64,000 nucleotides of DNA, from the NCBI GenBank assembly GCA_045804265.1, contig JBJMNK010000090.1:1-64000 (forward strand). Direction: 5' to 3'. Numbering within the stretch: the first letter of the stretch is position 1; every line of letters begins with the position of its first letter. A program made the position numbers and the translations under genes. Shown here one piece after another: positions 47,660 to 56,021 of the stretch. The notes below the pieces were generated by a model, which worked only from the letters and a program-made list of their open reading frames with translations, did not search any database and had not been told where the DNA came from. Source of the DNA: JABFXC01 sp045804265 (GTDB lineage: Bacteria > Gemmatimonadota > Gemmatimonadetes > Gemmatimonadales > Gemmatimonadaceae).

Positions 47660-49393
47660 CTAACGTTTTTCGCTGTTCATCGCCGTGGCGCCCAGCAGCT
47701 CGCCGACCCGGCCGATCAGCGAGTCCGGGGTGAAGGGCTTCTGCAGGAAGGCCACGCGGTCGGTCTCGTTCTGGAAGGCACCGACGTCGCGATCGCTGTA
47801 GCCGGACATCAGCAGCACGTTCAGCGCGGGGCGGCGGGCCCGGAGGCGCTTCGCCAGGTCGATCCCGCCGGTGCCGGGGAGGACCATGTCCGACACGAGC
47901 AGGGCGATCTCGCTACCGTTGCTGGCGAACACGGTCTCGGCTTCGGCGGCGTTCGAGGCGACGTAGACCGTGTACCCCTCACGGCGGAGAATGCGCATCG
48001 CCAATGCGCGGACCGACTCCTCGTCCTCGACCAGCAGGATCGTCGCACGCGAACGCGACGCGATCACGCCGGCCGGGCTGGCGCGGCGCGTCGCCGGCGC
48101 CTCGCGATAGCGCGGAAGGAGGATGCGGAACGTCGTCCCCCTGCCTAACGTCGTCTCGACCTCGACGTCGCCGCCGCTCTGCTTGACGATGCCGTACACA
48201 GTCGACAATCCGAGCCCCGTTCCCTTCCCCTGTTCCTTGGTCGTGTAGAACGGCTCGAAGATGTGCGGCATCGCATCGGGCGCGATGCCGACACCCTCGT
48301 CGATCACCTCGAGCCCGACCAGCGGATCGCCCTCAGGCTGCGCGACGTTCCGCGTCCGCAGGACGATCTTCCCCCCGCGCGGCATCGCGTCGCGCGCGTT
48401 GACGACGAGGTTCATCAGCACCTGCTCGACCTGGCCGTGGTCGGCGCGGACGAAGCCCAGCTCCGGGTCGAGCTCCGTCTCCATCGCGACGTCCTCACCG
48501 AGGACGCGGCGCAGCATCTTCTCCATCTCGCTGACGATCGCGTTCAGGTCGAGCATCGTCGGTTGCAGGATCTGCTTGCGGCTGAAGGCGAGGAGCTGGC
48601 GCGTCAATGCGGCCGCGCGCTGCGCCGCGCGGCGGATCTCCTCGACGTCGGAGCGGCGGCGGTCGTCCTTCGGCAGGTCGAGCAGGAGCAGCTCGCTGCT
48701 GCTGGACATCACCGTCAGCAGGTTGTTGAAGTCATGGGCGATCCCGCCGGCGAGGCGGCCGACCGCCTCCATCTTCTGCGCCTGGCGAAACTGCTCCTCG
48801 AGGTTCTTCCGCTCGCTGACCTCGAGCATCAGCGCGCCGACGCCCAGCACCGCGCCGCTGGCCATGCGCACCGGATAGAAGCTGGCGAGCCAGTGGCGCT
48901 TCGCCCGGTGGATGCCGCTGCCGTCAGGCAGGCCGTCGAGCGAGAGCTCGACGTCGCGGAGTCCCGCGTCATCGCGCAGCACGAGCTCGAGCGGCGGAAC
49001 GAGCGCCGTCGCCAGCGCCGGCGAGAGGTCGCCTAACGTTTCACCGACGTGGTCGATCGGCGCGTGCCCTGTCAGCTCGGCGAAGGCGCGGTTGATTCGG
49101 ATCAGCCGCAGGTCGCGGTCGTAGAGCGCGAACGCCACCGGGGAGCTGTCGAGCACCGTGTCGAGGATCGCCAGCACCTCTTCCTTGCGGTGGACCGCGG
49201 CCTCGGCGCTCTCGCGCGCGTGATGCGCCTCGGCGTTCGCCTCGACCAGCTCGATGTTCGCCAGCTGGAGCTCGATGCGCAGCGCCTCCGAGCGGCGCCA
49301 GGCGCGGCGGAGCGAGACGACGACCAGCGCGGCGGCGAAGAGGAGAAGCCCGCCGACGACGACCGGCGCCTGCCACGTGCCCACGCCTGCCAC
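47660..49393 (-). CDS. Hybrid sensor histidine kinase (TM-PAS-HisKA-HATPase-REC)
   Basis: 577 residues from a GTG start. One membrane segment lies near residues 10-28. A coiled coil (about 35-75) leads to a PAS domain (about 75-195). The HisKA domain has GGIAHDFNNLL (His220) and the ATPase has VLMNLVVNARDAMP with G-boxes such as GKGTGLGLSTVYGIVKQSGG. A C-terminal receiver (450-570) has phospho-acceptor Asp502 in LLVSDMVLPG. It starts 3 bases after the ANTAR gene stop, so it is co-translated. Its TAG stop lies within the octamer at 47658-47665. Confidence 0.93.
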   Translation of the reverse strand: MAGVGTWQAPVVVGGLLLFAAALVVVSLRRAWRRSEALRIELQLANIELVEANAEAHHARESAEAAVHRKEEVLAILDTVLDSSPVAFALYDRDLRLIRINRAFAELTGHAPIDHVGETLGDLSPALATALVPPLELVLRDDAGLRDVELSLDGLPDGSGIHRAKRHWLASFYPVRMASGAVLGVGALMLEVSERKNLEEQFRQAQKMEAVGRLAGGIAHDFNNLLTVMSSSSELLLLDLPKDDRRRSDVEEIRRAAQRAAALTRQLLAFSRKQILQPTMLDLNAIVSEMEKMLRRVLGEDVAMETELDPELGFVRADHGQVEQVLMNLVVNARDAMPRGGKIVLRTRNVAQPEGDPLVGLEVIDEGVGIAPDAMPHIFEPFYTTKEQGKGTGLGLSTVYGIVKQSGGDVEVETTLGRGTTFRILLPRYREAPATRRASPAGVIASRSRATILLVEDEESVRALAMRILRREGYTVYVASNAAEAETVFASNGSEIALLVSDMVLPGTGGIDLAKRLRARRPALNVLLMSGYSDRDVGAFQNETDRVAFLQKPFTPDSLIGRVGELLGATAMNSEKR

Positions 49394-49396
49394 CCG

Positions 49397-50026
49397 CTAT
49401 TTCTTCGGCGGGGTCGAAGGCGCCGCGTTAGGCTCGCTGTCGAGAACCGCTTTCGCGATCTCGACCATCGGCACCGAGCGATCCTGGCTGGTGCGCTGAA
49501 GGATGCGATACGCTTCCTGCTCCGACGATCCGGTCCGCCGCATCAGGATCCCCTTCGCGCGCTCGATGGTCTTCCGGTTCTCGAGCTGCTGCTTCGCGTC
49601 CTGCGCTTCGCTGCGCGCGGTGAGCAGCTCCTTGGCGCGCATCGCGGCGAGGCGGATCGTCGAGTCGAGCATCTTCGGCGGCGTCGGCTTCGGCAGGAAC
49701 GCGATCGCCGACGTGGCGGTGATGTCGTGCTCGGAGAGCGTGATCGTCTGGTCGCCGCTGAAGAGCACCACCGCCGCGCCGGGCACGCTGCGGCGGATCT
49801 CCTCGGCTGCCTCGAGCCCCGAGCCGCCGGGCATGTGCACGTCGAGCAGGACGACGTCGGGCTTCACCTCGCTCGCGCGCGCGATTGCCTCACGTCCATT
49901 GCTGACGTGCGCGACCACGGTATGACCCAATGCGGCCAGCAAGTCGACGAGCAGTGAGCGTGCGTTGTCGTCGTCTTCCGCGAGGAGGATGCGGATCGGG
50001 CCTGTTGCGGCTGCGGTATCGGGCAT
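49397..50026 (-). CDS. Response regulator with ANTAR RNA-binding domain
   Basis: 209 residues from the ATG at 50026. The receiver domain (10-130) has Asp18-20, phospho-acceptor Asp62 in VVLLDVHMPGGSG and Lys in FLPKPTP. A coiled linker is followed by an ANTAR domain (about 145-195: NRKTIERAKGILMRRTGSSEQEAYRILQ) with conserved Ala and aromatic positions. ANTAR regulators bind tandem hairpins in nascent mRNA and prevent termination. Targets are unknown here. It lies between two hybrid kinases in one operon, which are the natural phosphodonors. Confidence 0.93.
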   Translation of the reverse strand: MPDTAAATGPIRILLAEDDDNARSLLVDLLAALGHTVVAHVSNGREAIARASEVKPDVVLLDVHMPGGSGLEAAEEIRRSVPGAAVVLFSGDQTITLSEHDITATSAIAFLPKPTPPKMLDSTIRLAAMRAKELLTARSEAQDAKQQLENRKTIERAKGILMRRTGSSEQEAYRILQRTSQDRSVPMVEIAKAVLDSEPNAAPSTPPKK

Positions 50027-50093
50027 GAATCGAAGAAGCCGTGGTCGTGATGTCGCCGGCGCGAGTGCGTCCCCGCGCGCAGGTGCTTGGAGC

Positions 50094-52133
50094 TTACTCG
50101 GCTGCAACCACGAGCGACAGGAGTTCGCGCGCGGCGACGGGTTTGCGAAGGGTAAAATCCGCGCTCGACAGCGACGCGGTCCGTATTTCCCACCCGGTCA
50201 CCACCCCGATCCGGAGTGCGGGATACGCGGCCCTCGCCGACTCGACGAGCTCCCACCCGTTGCCATCGGGGAGCCCGATGTCGGTGATGAGGACGCCGTA
50301 ACGCGCCCCGAGCGTGCCGAGTTTCTCGAGCGCTTCGCTCATCGTGCTCACCGCGTCCACGGTGTGGCCGTCGGACTCGAGCAGCGCCTGCATGAAGTCG
50401 CGTCCATCGTCGTTGTCCTCGACGATCAGGATGCGCTTCGGCGTCTTCGGCCGCGCGCTGCTCGCTGCTGGCGGCTGGACGTCGCGCGCGGTCGCGAGCG
50501 GGAAGCAGAGACGAACCGTCGTCCCTGCACCCGGCGCCGACTCGATCTCCGCCTGACCACGGTGGCGCTTCACGATGCCGTACACCTCGGAGAGGCCGAG
50601 GCCAGTGCCTCGCCGCCCCTTCGTCGTGAAGAACGGGTCGAAGGCGCGCTCGCGAACTTCTTCGGTCATCCCGGTGCCGGTGTCGTTGACGTCGATGCAC
50701 GCCATGTCACCGCGCACCGCGGTCGTGATGCCGAGCGTGCCGCCACCGGTGAGCGCGTCGAGCGCGTTCTGGACGAGATTCATCAGCGCCTCACGGATCT
50801 CGCCGCTGATCCCACGCAGCGTGACACTCGTCGCGAGCGCGCGCTCGAGGGTGATCGGCGCGCCCCGCGCGCGCTCGGCCCAGAGCGGCTGCGTCATCGC
50901 GATCACTTCGTCGGCCATCGCCGAGAGGTCGACCAGCTCCTCGCGCTCGCCCTGCAGCGGCTCCTGGCGGATGAAGCGCCCGACGCGCGCCGCGGTCGCG
51001 GCGCCGGTCTCGGCCGCCTTGGCGATGCGCTGCGCGTAGTCGCGCACCGCGTCCGGGTTCGTCGCGTTCGCCTCGAGCAGATAGGCTGCGGCCATGATCG
51101 GGTTGAGCGCGTTGTTGACGTCGTGCATGACGCCCGCCGCGAGCTGGCCGACGGCCGTGAGGCGGCGCTCGCGCGCGCGCTCTTCCTGCAGCTCGAGCAG
51201 CTCCTGCGAACGCGCCTCGACCATTCGCTCGAGACGCTCTGCTTCCGTCGAGACCCGCTCGTACAGCTCGGCGGTGCGGCGCACCTGCTCCTCGAGCTGG
51301 CGCGAGAGGCGCGTTCGCTCGGTCACGTCGCGCTCGACGGTGACCGCGCCGCGGATCTTTCCCGATTCGTCGCGGAGCGGGTTCGAGTTCACCTCGACCA
51401 CGGCCGCCCCGGGCTCGCCCTCGCCGCGGCGGACGGCGAGGCTTTCGCCGCGGACGCGCTCGCCGCCTAACGCTCGGGCAGTCGGGTGCTCGTGGACGAA
51501 GAGGCTGACCCCGTCGATCGTGCGCGGCCGGTCGAGGCGCCAGAGATCCTCGAGCGCCTCGGGGCGCGCGGTGCCGTGCTCGAGCGCCGCCTGCGCGTTC
51601 GAGCGGGTGATCTTCCCGTCGGCGTCGAAGACGCGGACGGAGTCCGGGATGACGTCGAAGATCGTCTCGAGCTGGGCGATGCTGCGGGCGAGGTCCGCGC
51701 GCAGCTGTTCGCGGTCGGTGACGTCGGTGCCGACGAAGAGCAACCCGCCCTCGTTCCCCGGCGCCGCGCTCGCCGGCGCGACCGCGGTGAACATCACGTC
51801 GATCATCCGCTCGGCGCCTACACGCGGGCGGAACGCGACGCGGTGCGGCGTCATCCGCGTCCCGCTGACGACGCCGTCGATCAGGTCGTCGAGATCGGCG
51901 AGCGCGTTCGGGAACGAGTCGTAGACCGAGCGACCGAGGGCGCCGACGGTGTCGGTGCCGGTGAGGTCGCGATAACGCTGGTTCGCGCGGAGCAGGCGGA
52001 GCTCCTCGTCGAAGAGCGCGACCGCGAGCGGGACGTGCTCGAGCACCGAGTCGAGGCGCGTGAGCTGCGCGCTCAACCGATGATCTTCACCCGGCGACAG
52101 GTCGTCGTGGAGCGCGTCTCTCACAGCAGCCAT
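50094..52133 (-). CDS. Hybrid sensor histidine kinase (PAS-PAS-HisKA-HATPase-REC), cytoplasmic
   Basis: 679 residues from the ATG at 52133. There is no membrane segment. Two PAS domains (about 22-145 and 150-275) are followed by a coiled coil (275-325). HisKA has the H-box AAGVMHDVNNALNPI (His337), the ATPase has ALMNLVQNALDAL and GRRGTGLGLSEVYGIVKRHRG, and a C-terminal receiver has VLITDIGLPDGNGWEL. It is first in the kinase-ANTAR-kinase operon, 67 bases upstream of the ANTAR gene. The soluble form suggests an internal (redox, ligand or energy) signal. Confidence 0.92.
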   Translation of the reverse strand: MAAVRDALHDDLSPGEDHRLSAQLTRLDSVLEHVPLAVALFDEELRLLRANQRYRDLTGTDTVGALGRSVYDSFPNALADLDDLIDGVVSGTRMTPHRVAFRPRVGAERMIDVMFTAVAPASAAPGNEGGLLFVGTDVTDREQLRADLARSIAQLETIFDVIPDSVRVFDADGKITRSNAQAALEHGTARPEALEDLWRLDRPRTIDGVSLFVHEHPTARALGGERVRGESLAVRRGEGEPGAAVVEVNSNPLRDESGKIRGAVTVERDVTERTRLSRQLEEQVRRTAELYERVSTEAERLERMVEARSQELLELQEERARERRLTAVGQLAAGVMHDVNNALNPIMAAAYLLEANATNPDAVRDYAQRIAKAAETGAATAARVGRFIRQEPLQGEREELVDLSAMADEVIAMTQPLWAERARGAPITLERALATSVTLRGISGEIREALMNLVQNALDALTGGGTLGITTAVRGDMACIDVNDTGTGMTEEVRERAFDPFFTTKGRRGTGLGLSEVYGIVKRHRGQAEIESAPGAGTTVRLCFPLATARDVQPPAASSARPKTPKRILIVEDNDDGRDFMQALLESDGHTVDAVSTMSEALEKLGTLGARYGVLITDIGLPDGNGWELVESARAAYPALRIGVVTGWEIRTASLSSADFTLRKPVAARELLSLVVAAE

Positions 52134-52268
52134 GCATCCTGTGCGCTCAAGGTCGCTCCGCGGGGAGCGGGGCGGGGGAAGGGTCGGCCAGCGTCGGCGC
52201 CGGACGAAACCCGGGTGGCTTCGACAATAGACTCCGGCAGAAGACGCGTCAATGACGGCTGGTGTTAC

Positions 52269-52290
52269 GCGGCGGCGCGTGCGCCGCCGC
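52269..52290. terminator. Short GC hairpin after the SnoaL-like gene
   Basis: GCGGCGGCGC and its exact complement GCGCCGCCGC are separated by 2 bases. It lies 19 bases beyond the stop of the SnoaL-like gene (- strand) and upstream of the cytoplasmic kinase gene, so it separates the two transcripts. Confidence 0.6.
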
Positions 52291-52308
52291 GCTGCTTCCG
52301 AGCGAATC

Positions 52309-52761
52309 TCAGGCGGCCGCAGCCTGATGAAGCTGATGGGACGAGGGCTTCCGGATCTCCTCGAGCACACCGTGCAGGTCGGATACGACCCAGCGCTCCA
52401 TCAGCTTGCCGCCCTCGACCCGATAGATCGCGATGCCCTTGAGGACGATGGGTCGGCCAGTCGGGGCGATGCCACGGAAGTCACCCTTGTGCGTCCCGAG
52501 AAGCCTCCACCGTACGACCACCCTGTCGCCTTCAGCAATCATATCATCGACGGCGTAGCGGGCGTCGGGCAACGCTGACCGTATCGCCGAATAGAAATTC
52601 CGGAATCCCTCGGGCCCGGTCGGTCCACCTTCCGGCCAGTCGTGGGAGATGAACCGGGGTGAGACGACTTCATCGACCAGTGCCATTTTCCAGTCGACGT
52701 AAACTTCCTTGTAGAATCGGCGAACGAGCTTCTTGTTCGCGGCTGCGATGTCGGCGGTCAT
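52309..52761 (-). CDS. SnoaL-like polyketide-cyclase/ester cyclase family protein
   Basis: 150 residues, one NTF2-like alpha+beta barrel. It starts with the helix AANKKLVRRFYKEVY, then FISHDWPEGG, GPEGFRNFYSAIRSALPDARY, VVVRWRLLGTHKGDF and GKLMERWVVSDL. Members range from true polyketide cyclases to uncharacterised ligand-binding proteins. Here there is no polyketide context. The neighbouring SigJ-like sigma gene also ends in a SnoaL-type domain, on the same strand with 92 bases between. Confidence 0.82.
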   Translation of the reverse strand: MTADIAAANKKLVRRFYKEVYVDWKMALVDEVVSPRFISHDWPEGGPTGPEGFRNFYSAIRSALPDARYAVDDMIAEGDRVVVRWRLLGTHKGDFRGIAPTGRPIVLKGIAIYRVEGGKLMERWVVSDLHGVLEEIRKPSSHQLHQAAAA

Positions 52762-52853
52762 TTCTCGTCCCTGCGGTTTGGGTTCATCATGCGATTCGGA
52801 GTTAGCATCGTGATGACAACCCGGCGCCGGAAAATGTGACGGGCAATCCCGCT

Positions 52854-53746
52854 TCAGTGAGCATCGGCTTCCGGGACGGAGACGTCCAACTCGCGCAGCC
52901 GCGCGGGGTCGGCGACCACTTCGATGCTCGTCACCCTGTCGCCGGCGAACGAGAAGACGACCGCCCTCGTGAGATGACCGCCCGGCGCCATCACCAGCCC
53001 CGGATTGCCGTCGAGCAGAGCGACCTGGCAGAAACGTGCGGCACGCGAGAAATTGCGCACCCGCTCGACCAGCACCTCCACGCCGCGGAACTCCCGTCGC
53101 GCGCCTGGTTCCTGAAGTGAATCGTCGATGTGAAGCACGACGTCGGGATCGAGCAGCGCGAGGAGCGCGCCGAAATCGCCCTCGCGTGAGGCGGTCAGAA
53201 ACGCCTGCACGACTTCCCTGCGCCGTCGAAGGTCAGCGTCGCCGGCGCTGCCGGCACCACGCACGCGCCTGCGGGCGCGGCTCGCCAGCTGGCGCGCGGC
53301 GGCGGGAGAACGCCTAACGATCGGCGCGATCTCCTCGAACGGAAGGTCGAACATGTCGTGCAGCACGAACGCCAGCCGCTCCGCCGGCGTCAGCCGCTCG
53401 AGAACGACGAGCAGCGCAAGTCCGACCGAATCGGCGAGCACTGCTTCCTGCTCGCCGTCCGGCGCAGCGCTCGGGATGTGCGGGACAGCTCATCGGTGTC
53501 GATGAGCGCCTCGCGACGCGCGGTCCGGGCGCGGAGCATGTTCAGGCTGATCCGCGCGACGACCGTCGTCAACCAGGCGCGGAGATTCAGAACGTCAGCG
53601 TCTTCTGCGCGTCGGATGCGCAGCCACGCCTCCTGCACGGCATCGTCGGCGTCGCTCACCGAGCCGAGTATGCGGTACGCCACGTCCCGCAGATACTTCC
53701 GGTGCTCCTCGAATTGACCCGCGACCCCCTCGCGTTCGCTCACCAC
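52854..53746 (-). pseudogene. SigJ-type ECF sigma factor (sigma + SnoaL domain), apparently frameshifted
   Basis: Two overlapping frames together make one ECF41/SigJ-type protein of about 295 residues. The 5' part (53746 to about 53490) encodes sigma region 2 (YLRDVAYRILGSVSDADDAVQEAWLRI and LRAWLTTVVARISLNMLRAR in pieces). The 3' part, in another frame (from about 53480 to 52854), encodes region 4 (LTPAERLAFVLHDMFDLPFEEIA) and a C-terminal SnoaL-like domain (REGDFGALLALLDPDVVLHID). Reading between the two frames near 53475-53505 gives a plausible linker, consistent with one missing base. It could be a real inactivating mutation or a sequence error. ECF41 sigma factors use the SnoaL domain to control their own activity. 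Confidence 0.75.
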
Positions 53747-53841
53747 TGTCCCTCCGTCGTCACATATCGGTCACGCAAACTGTCATCAGCAATGACCCTC
53801 GAGTGCACCACGATGTGACAACTGCAACCAGGAAATCGAGA

Positions 53842-54267
53842 ATGCGAACCATAACGGGCATCAGTATCTGGATCATCCGCGTCTCCGGCACTCTGCAGCT
53901 CGTGCTCGGCGTTCTGTTCTGGACAGGCCATGCCTACCAGTATCTCCCGCTCCACATCGTCAACGGCGTCGTGATCGTGCTGACGCTCTGGACAGCCGCC
54001 GTGCTGGCGCTCGTCGCGCGAACCCGCCGGGGGCTCGCGGTGTTCGCGCTGCTGTGGGGCCTGGCGCTGCCGGCGTTCGGGATGGCGCAGGCCACCCTGC
54101 TTGTCGGGTCGATGCACTGGATCATTCGCGTCACTCACCTGGTGATGGGACTCGCCGCGATGGGAATCGCGGGAACGTTAGGCCAGGCGGTTCTCGCCGC
54201 CCTGCCAGGCGCTGTTCACGGATCAGATCGCGCGGTCAGTGCCGTCGCGACAGGGCGGGCGCGATGA
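53842..54267 (+). CDS. Small four-helix membrane protein
   Basis: 141 residues from the ATG at 53842, preceded by GGAAATCGAG. There are about four hydrophobic helices (near 10-30, 38-60, 65-88 and 92-115). It has short loops and a basic tail ending in ATGRAR. No family recognised with confidence. It is divergent from the SigJ-type gene across 95 bases. ECF41 sigma factors often sit beside and regulate small membrane or redox genes, so it may be the target; this is inference. Confidence 0.65.
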   Translation: MRTITGISIWIIRVSGTLQLVLGVLFWTGHAYQYLPLHIVNGVVIVLTLWTAAVLALVARTRRGLAVFALLWGLALPAFGMAQATLLVGSMHWIIRVTHLVMGLAAMGIAGTLGQAVLAALPGAVHGSDRAVSAVATGRAR

Positions 54268-54503
54268 CCGGCACGATCGCATCAGGCTGACCGTGGATGA
54301 CGCTGTGGCAATCGCCGCGCGGTGCTGGGACGCCGGGTTCACGCGCGCATAGTCGAGAACCGCTTGCGATCAGGCGTCGATCGTGGGATGGCCGCGCGGT
54401 CGGCGAACGGCATATTCAGCGATGAAGGATTCCGACCGCTCCGCGGGCAGCCGCGCGGCGCGACTTCCGAAGGCGACGCATCCCCTTCACGCCCAGGTGC
54501 TCA

Positions 54504-55706
54504 TTGACAACGACTCGCCGCGATTTCCTCAGCGCCGGAGCGGCCGCAGCCGCCGGTTTCATGCTCCCGCGCAACGATGGGAGCCTGTTGCTGCTCAACG
54601 TCGATCCGATGAAAGTATCATCGGTCAGCGCCGCGGCTGGGCGACCCGTCGTCGTTGCCTCCGCCAACGGGATCCGGGGCGTGAAGGTCGCGTACGACAT
54701 GCTGGGTACCGGTGCCGATCCACTGGACGCGGTGATTGCCGGCGTGAACATCCAGGAGCTCGACCCGAACGACATGTCCGTTGGCCTCGGCGGACTGCCC
54801 AATGCAGACGGCGTCGTGCAGCTCGACGCGAGCGTGATGCATGGTCCCTCGAAGCGCGTGGGATCGGTGGCGGCGCTCGAGGACATCGCGACGCCATCGC
54901 TCGTGGCCAAGGCGATCATGGATTACACCGACCACGTGATGCTGGTCGGCGCGGGGGCGCGACGATTCGCGATCGAGATGGGGTTCCAGCCGCAGAACCT
55001 GCTGACCGAGAAGAGCCGCCAGTACTACCTCCGCTGGAAGGCAAACCTCAACCCTGATGACAACTGGCTCGATCATCGGGGTGACGTCGAGATCGCGAAG
55101 CCAAAGCAGCCGATCGGCACGACGGGCGCACTGCCTGGATCGCGGCGCGACGACTCAGCACCCGGCTCGCACGTCTACTTCGATGAGCGCGGCGTACCGC
55201 ACACGTATGGAACGATCAACATGAACGCCGTCACGTCGAACGGGGACATCGCGTCAGTAACGACGACGAGCGGGCTCTCATGGAAGATCCCCGGACGCGT
55301 CGGGGACAGTCCGATCATCGGGGCCGGGCAGTACTGTGATAACCAGGTCGGCGCGGCAGGGTCAACCGGCCGCGGCGAGGCGAACATCAAGGTGTGCGGC
55401 GCATTCCTCGCGGTCGAGTTCATGCGGCAAGGCATGTCACCCGAGGCGGCGCTGATCAAGGTAATGGAGCGAGTAATCGCCATGACCGAGACGCGTCTGC
55501 TCGACGAGAGGGGTCGTCCCTATTTCGATCTCTCGTACTACGCCGTGAACAAGAAAGGAGAATTCGCGGGCGCGAACGCCTACGGCGGTGGACAATTCGC
55601 CGTCTGCGACGCAGCGGGGCCACGCCTCGTCGATGCGGCATACCTGTACCGGAGCACTGAGCGGCCAAAAGGGAAGCCGATCTCCGGGACACTGATTGCG
55701 CCATGA
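54504..55706 (+). CDS. Tat-exported N4-(beta-N-acetylglucosaminyl)-L-asparaginase family Ntn-hydrolase
   Basis: 400 residues from a TTG start. The N-terminus is a twin-arginine signal (TTTRRDFLSAG). The body matches glycosylasparaginase. The autocleaved bond precedes Thr237 in YGTINM, followed by VTTTSGLSWKIPGRVGDSP and IIGAGQYCDNQVGAAGSTGRGE in pieces, holding the substrate Arg/Asp residues. The precursor splits into alpha and beta subunits, and Thr becomes the nucleophile that cleaves the GlcNAc-Asn bond of glycopeptides or other beta-aspartyl amides. Periplasmic export suggests scavenging of glycopeptides. It stands alone, followed by hairpin repeat B. Confidence 0.9.
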   Translation: MTTTRRDFLSAGAAAAAGFMLPRNDGSLLLLNVDPMKVSSVSAAAGRPVVVASANGIRGVKVAYDMLGTGADPLDAVIAGVNIQELDPNDMSVGLGGLPNADGVVQLDASVMHGPSKRVGSVAALEDIATPSLVAKAIMDYTDHVMLVGAGARRFAIEMGFQPQNLLTEKSRQYYLRWKANLNPDDNWLDHRGDVEIAKPKQPIGTTGALPGSRRDDSAPGSHVYFDERGVPHTYGTINMNAVTSNGDIASVTTTSGLSWKIPGRVGDSPIIGAGQYCDNQVGAAGSTGRGEANIKVCGAFLAVEFMRQGMSPEAALIKVMERVIAMTETRLLDERGRPYFDLSYYAVNKKGEFAGANAYGGGQFAVCDAAGPRLVDAAYLYRSTERPKGKPISGTLIAP

Positions 55707-56021
55707 CGTCTGTTCCCCTTCGGCTCAGCGTCATAACGGCGGCCTGACGTTCGCGTGTGTGCGCGGGGCCGGCGTCGTACAGCTCTATTGGGGAGACTGC
55801 GAGGAGAACTGCTCGATCACCGCCGGGAGACGGCCAACCTCATGGTAGTGGCCGGGGAACTGGCCGTCTCCCGGTACCACTCCGGCTGTTCTCCCTGCAG
55901 TCTCCCTCCCAAAAGCAGTACGACAGCGATGGAGCGACAGCCTCGAACCGACAGGCCGCTGTCACACGCAGTTGCTGTCGACACAACGCGCAGTCATGAG
56001 CCGTGCGTGAACGTCGCACAC
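55707..56021. other. Gene-free stretch holding hairpin repeat B
   Basis: 315 bases between the convergent glycosylasparaginase and iron permease genes. About half is the hairpin repeat. In the rest I see no gene or other structure. Confidence 0.6.
55770..55927. repeat. Dispersed hairpin repeat, copy B
   Basis: About 158 bases that can fold into one long imperfect hairpin. The inner stem is CCGGGAGACGGCCA (55823-55836) against TGGCCGTCTCCCGG (55861-55874). The outer arms read GTCGTACAG on one side and GTCGTACTG from the other strand. It shares a 19-base identical block and the whole right arm with copy A near 29.6 kb. Both copies lie between genes. No transposase is present, so a helper elsewhere in the genome would be needed for mobility. 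Confidence 0.75.
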
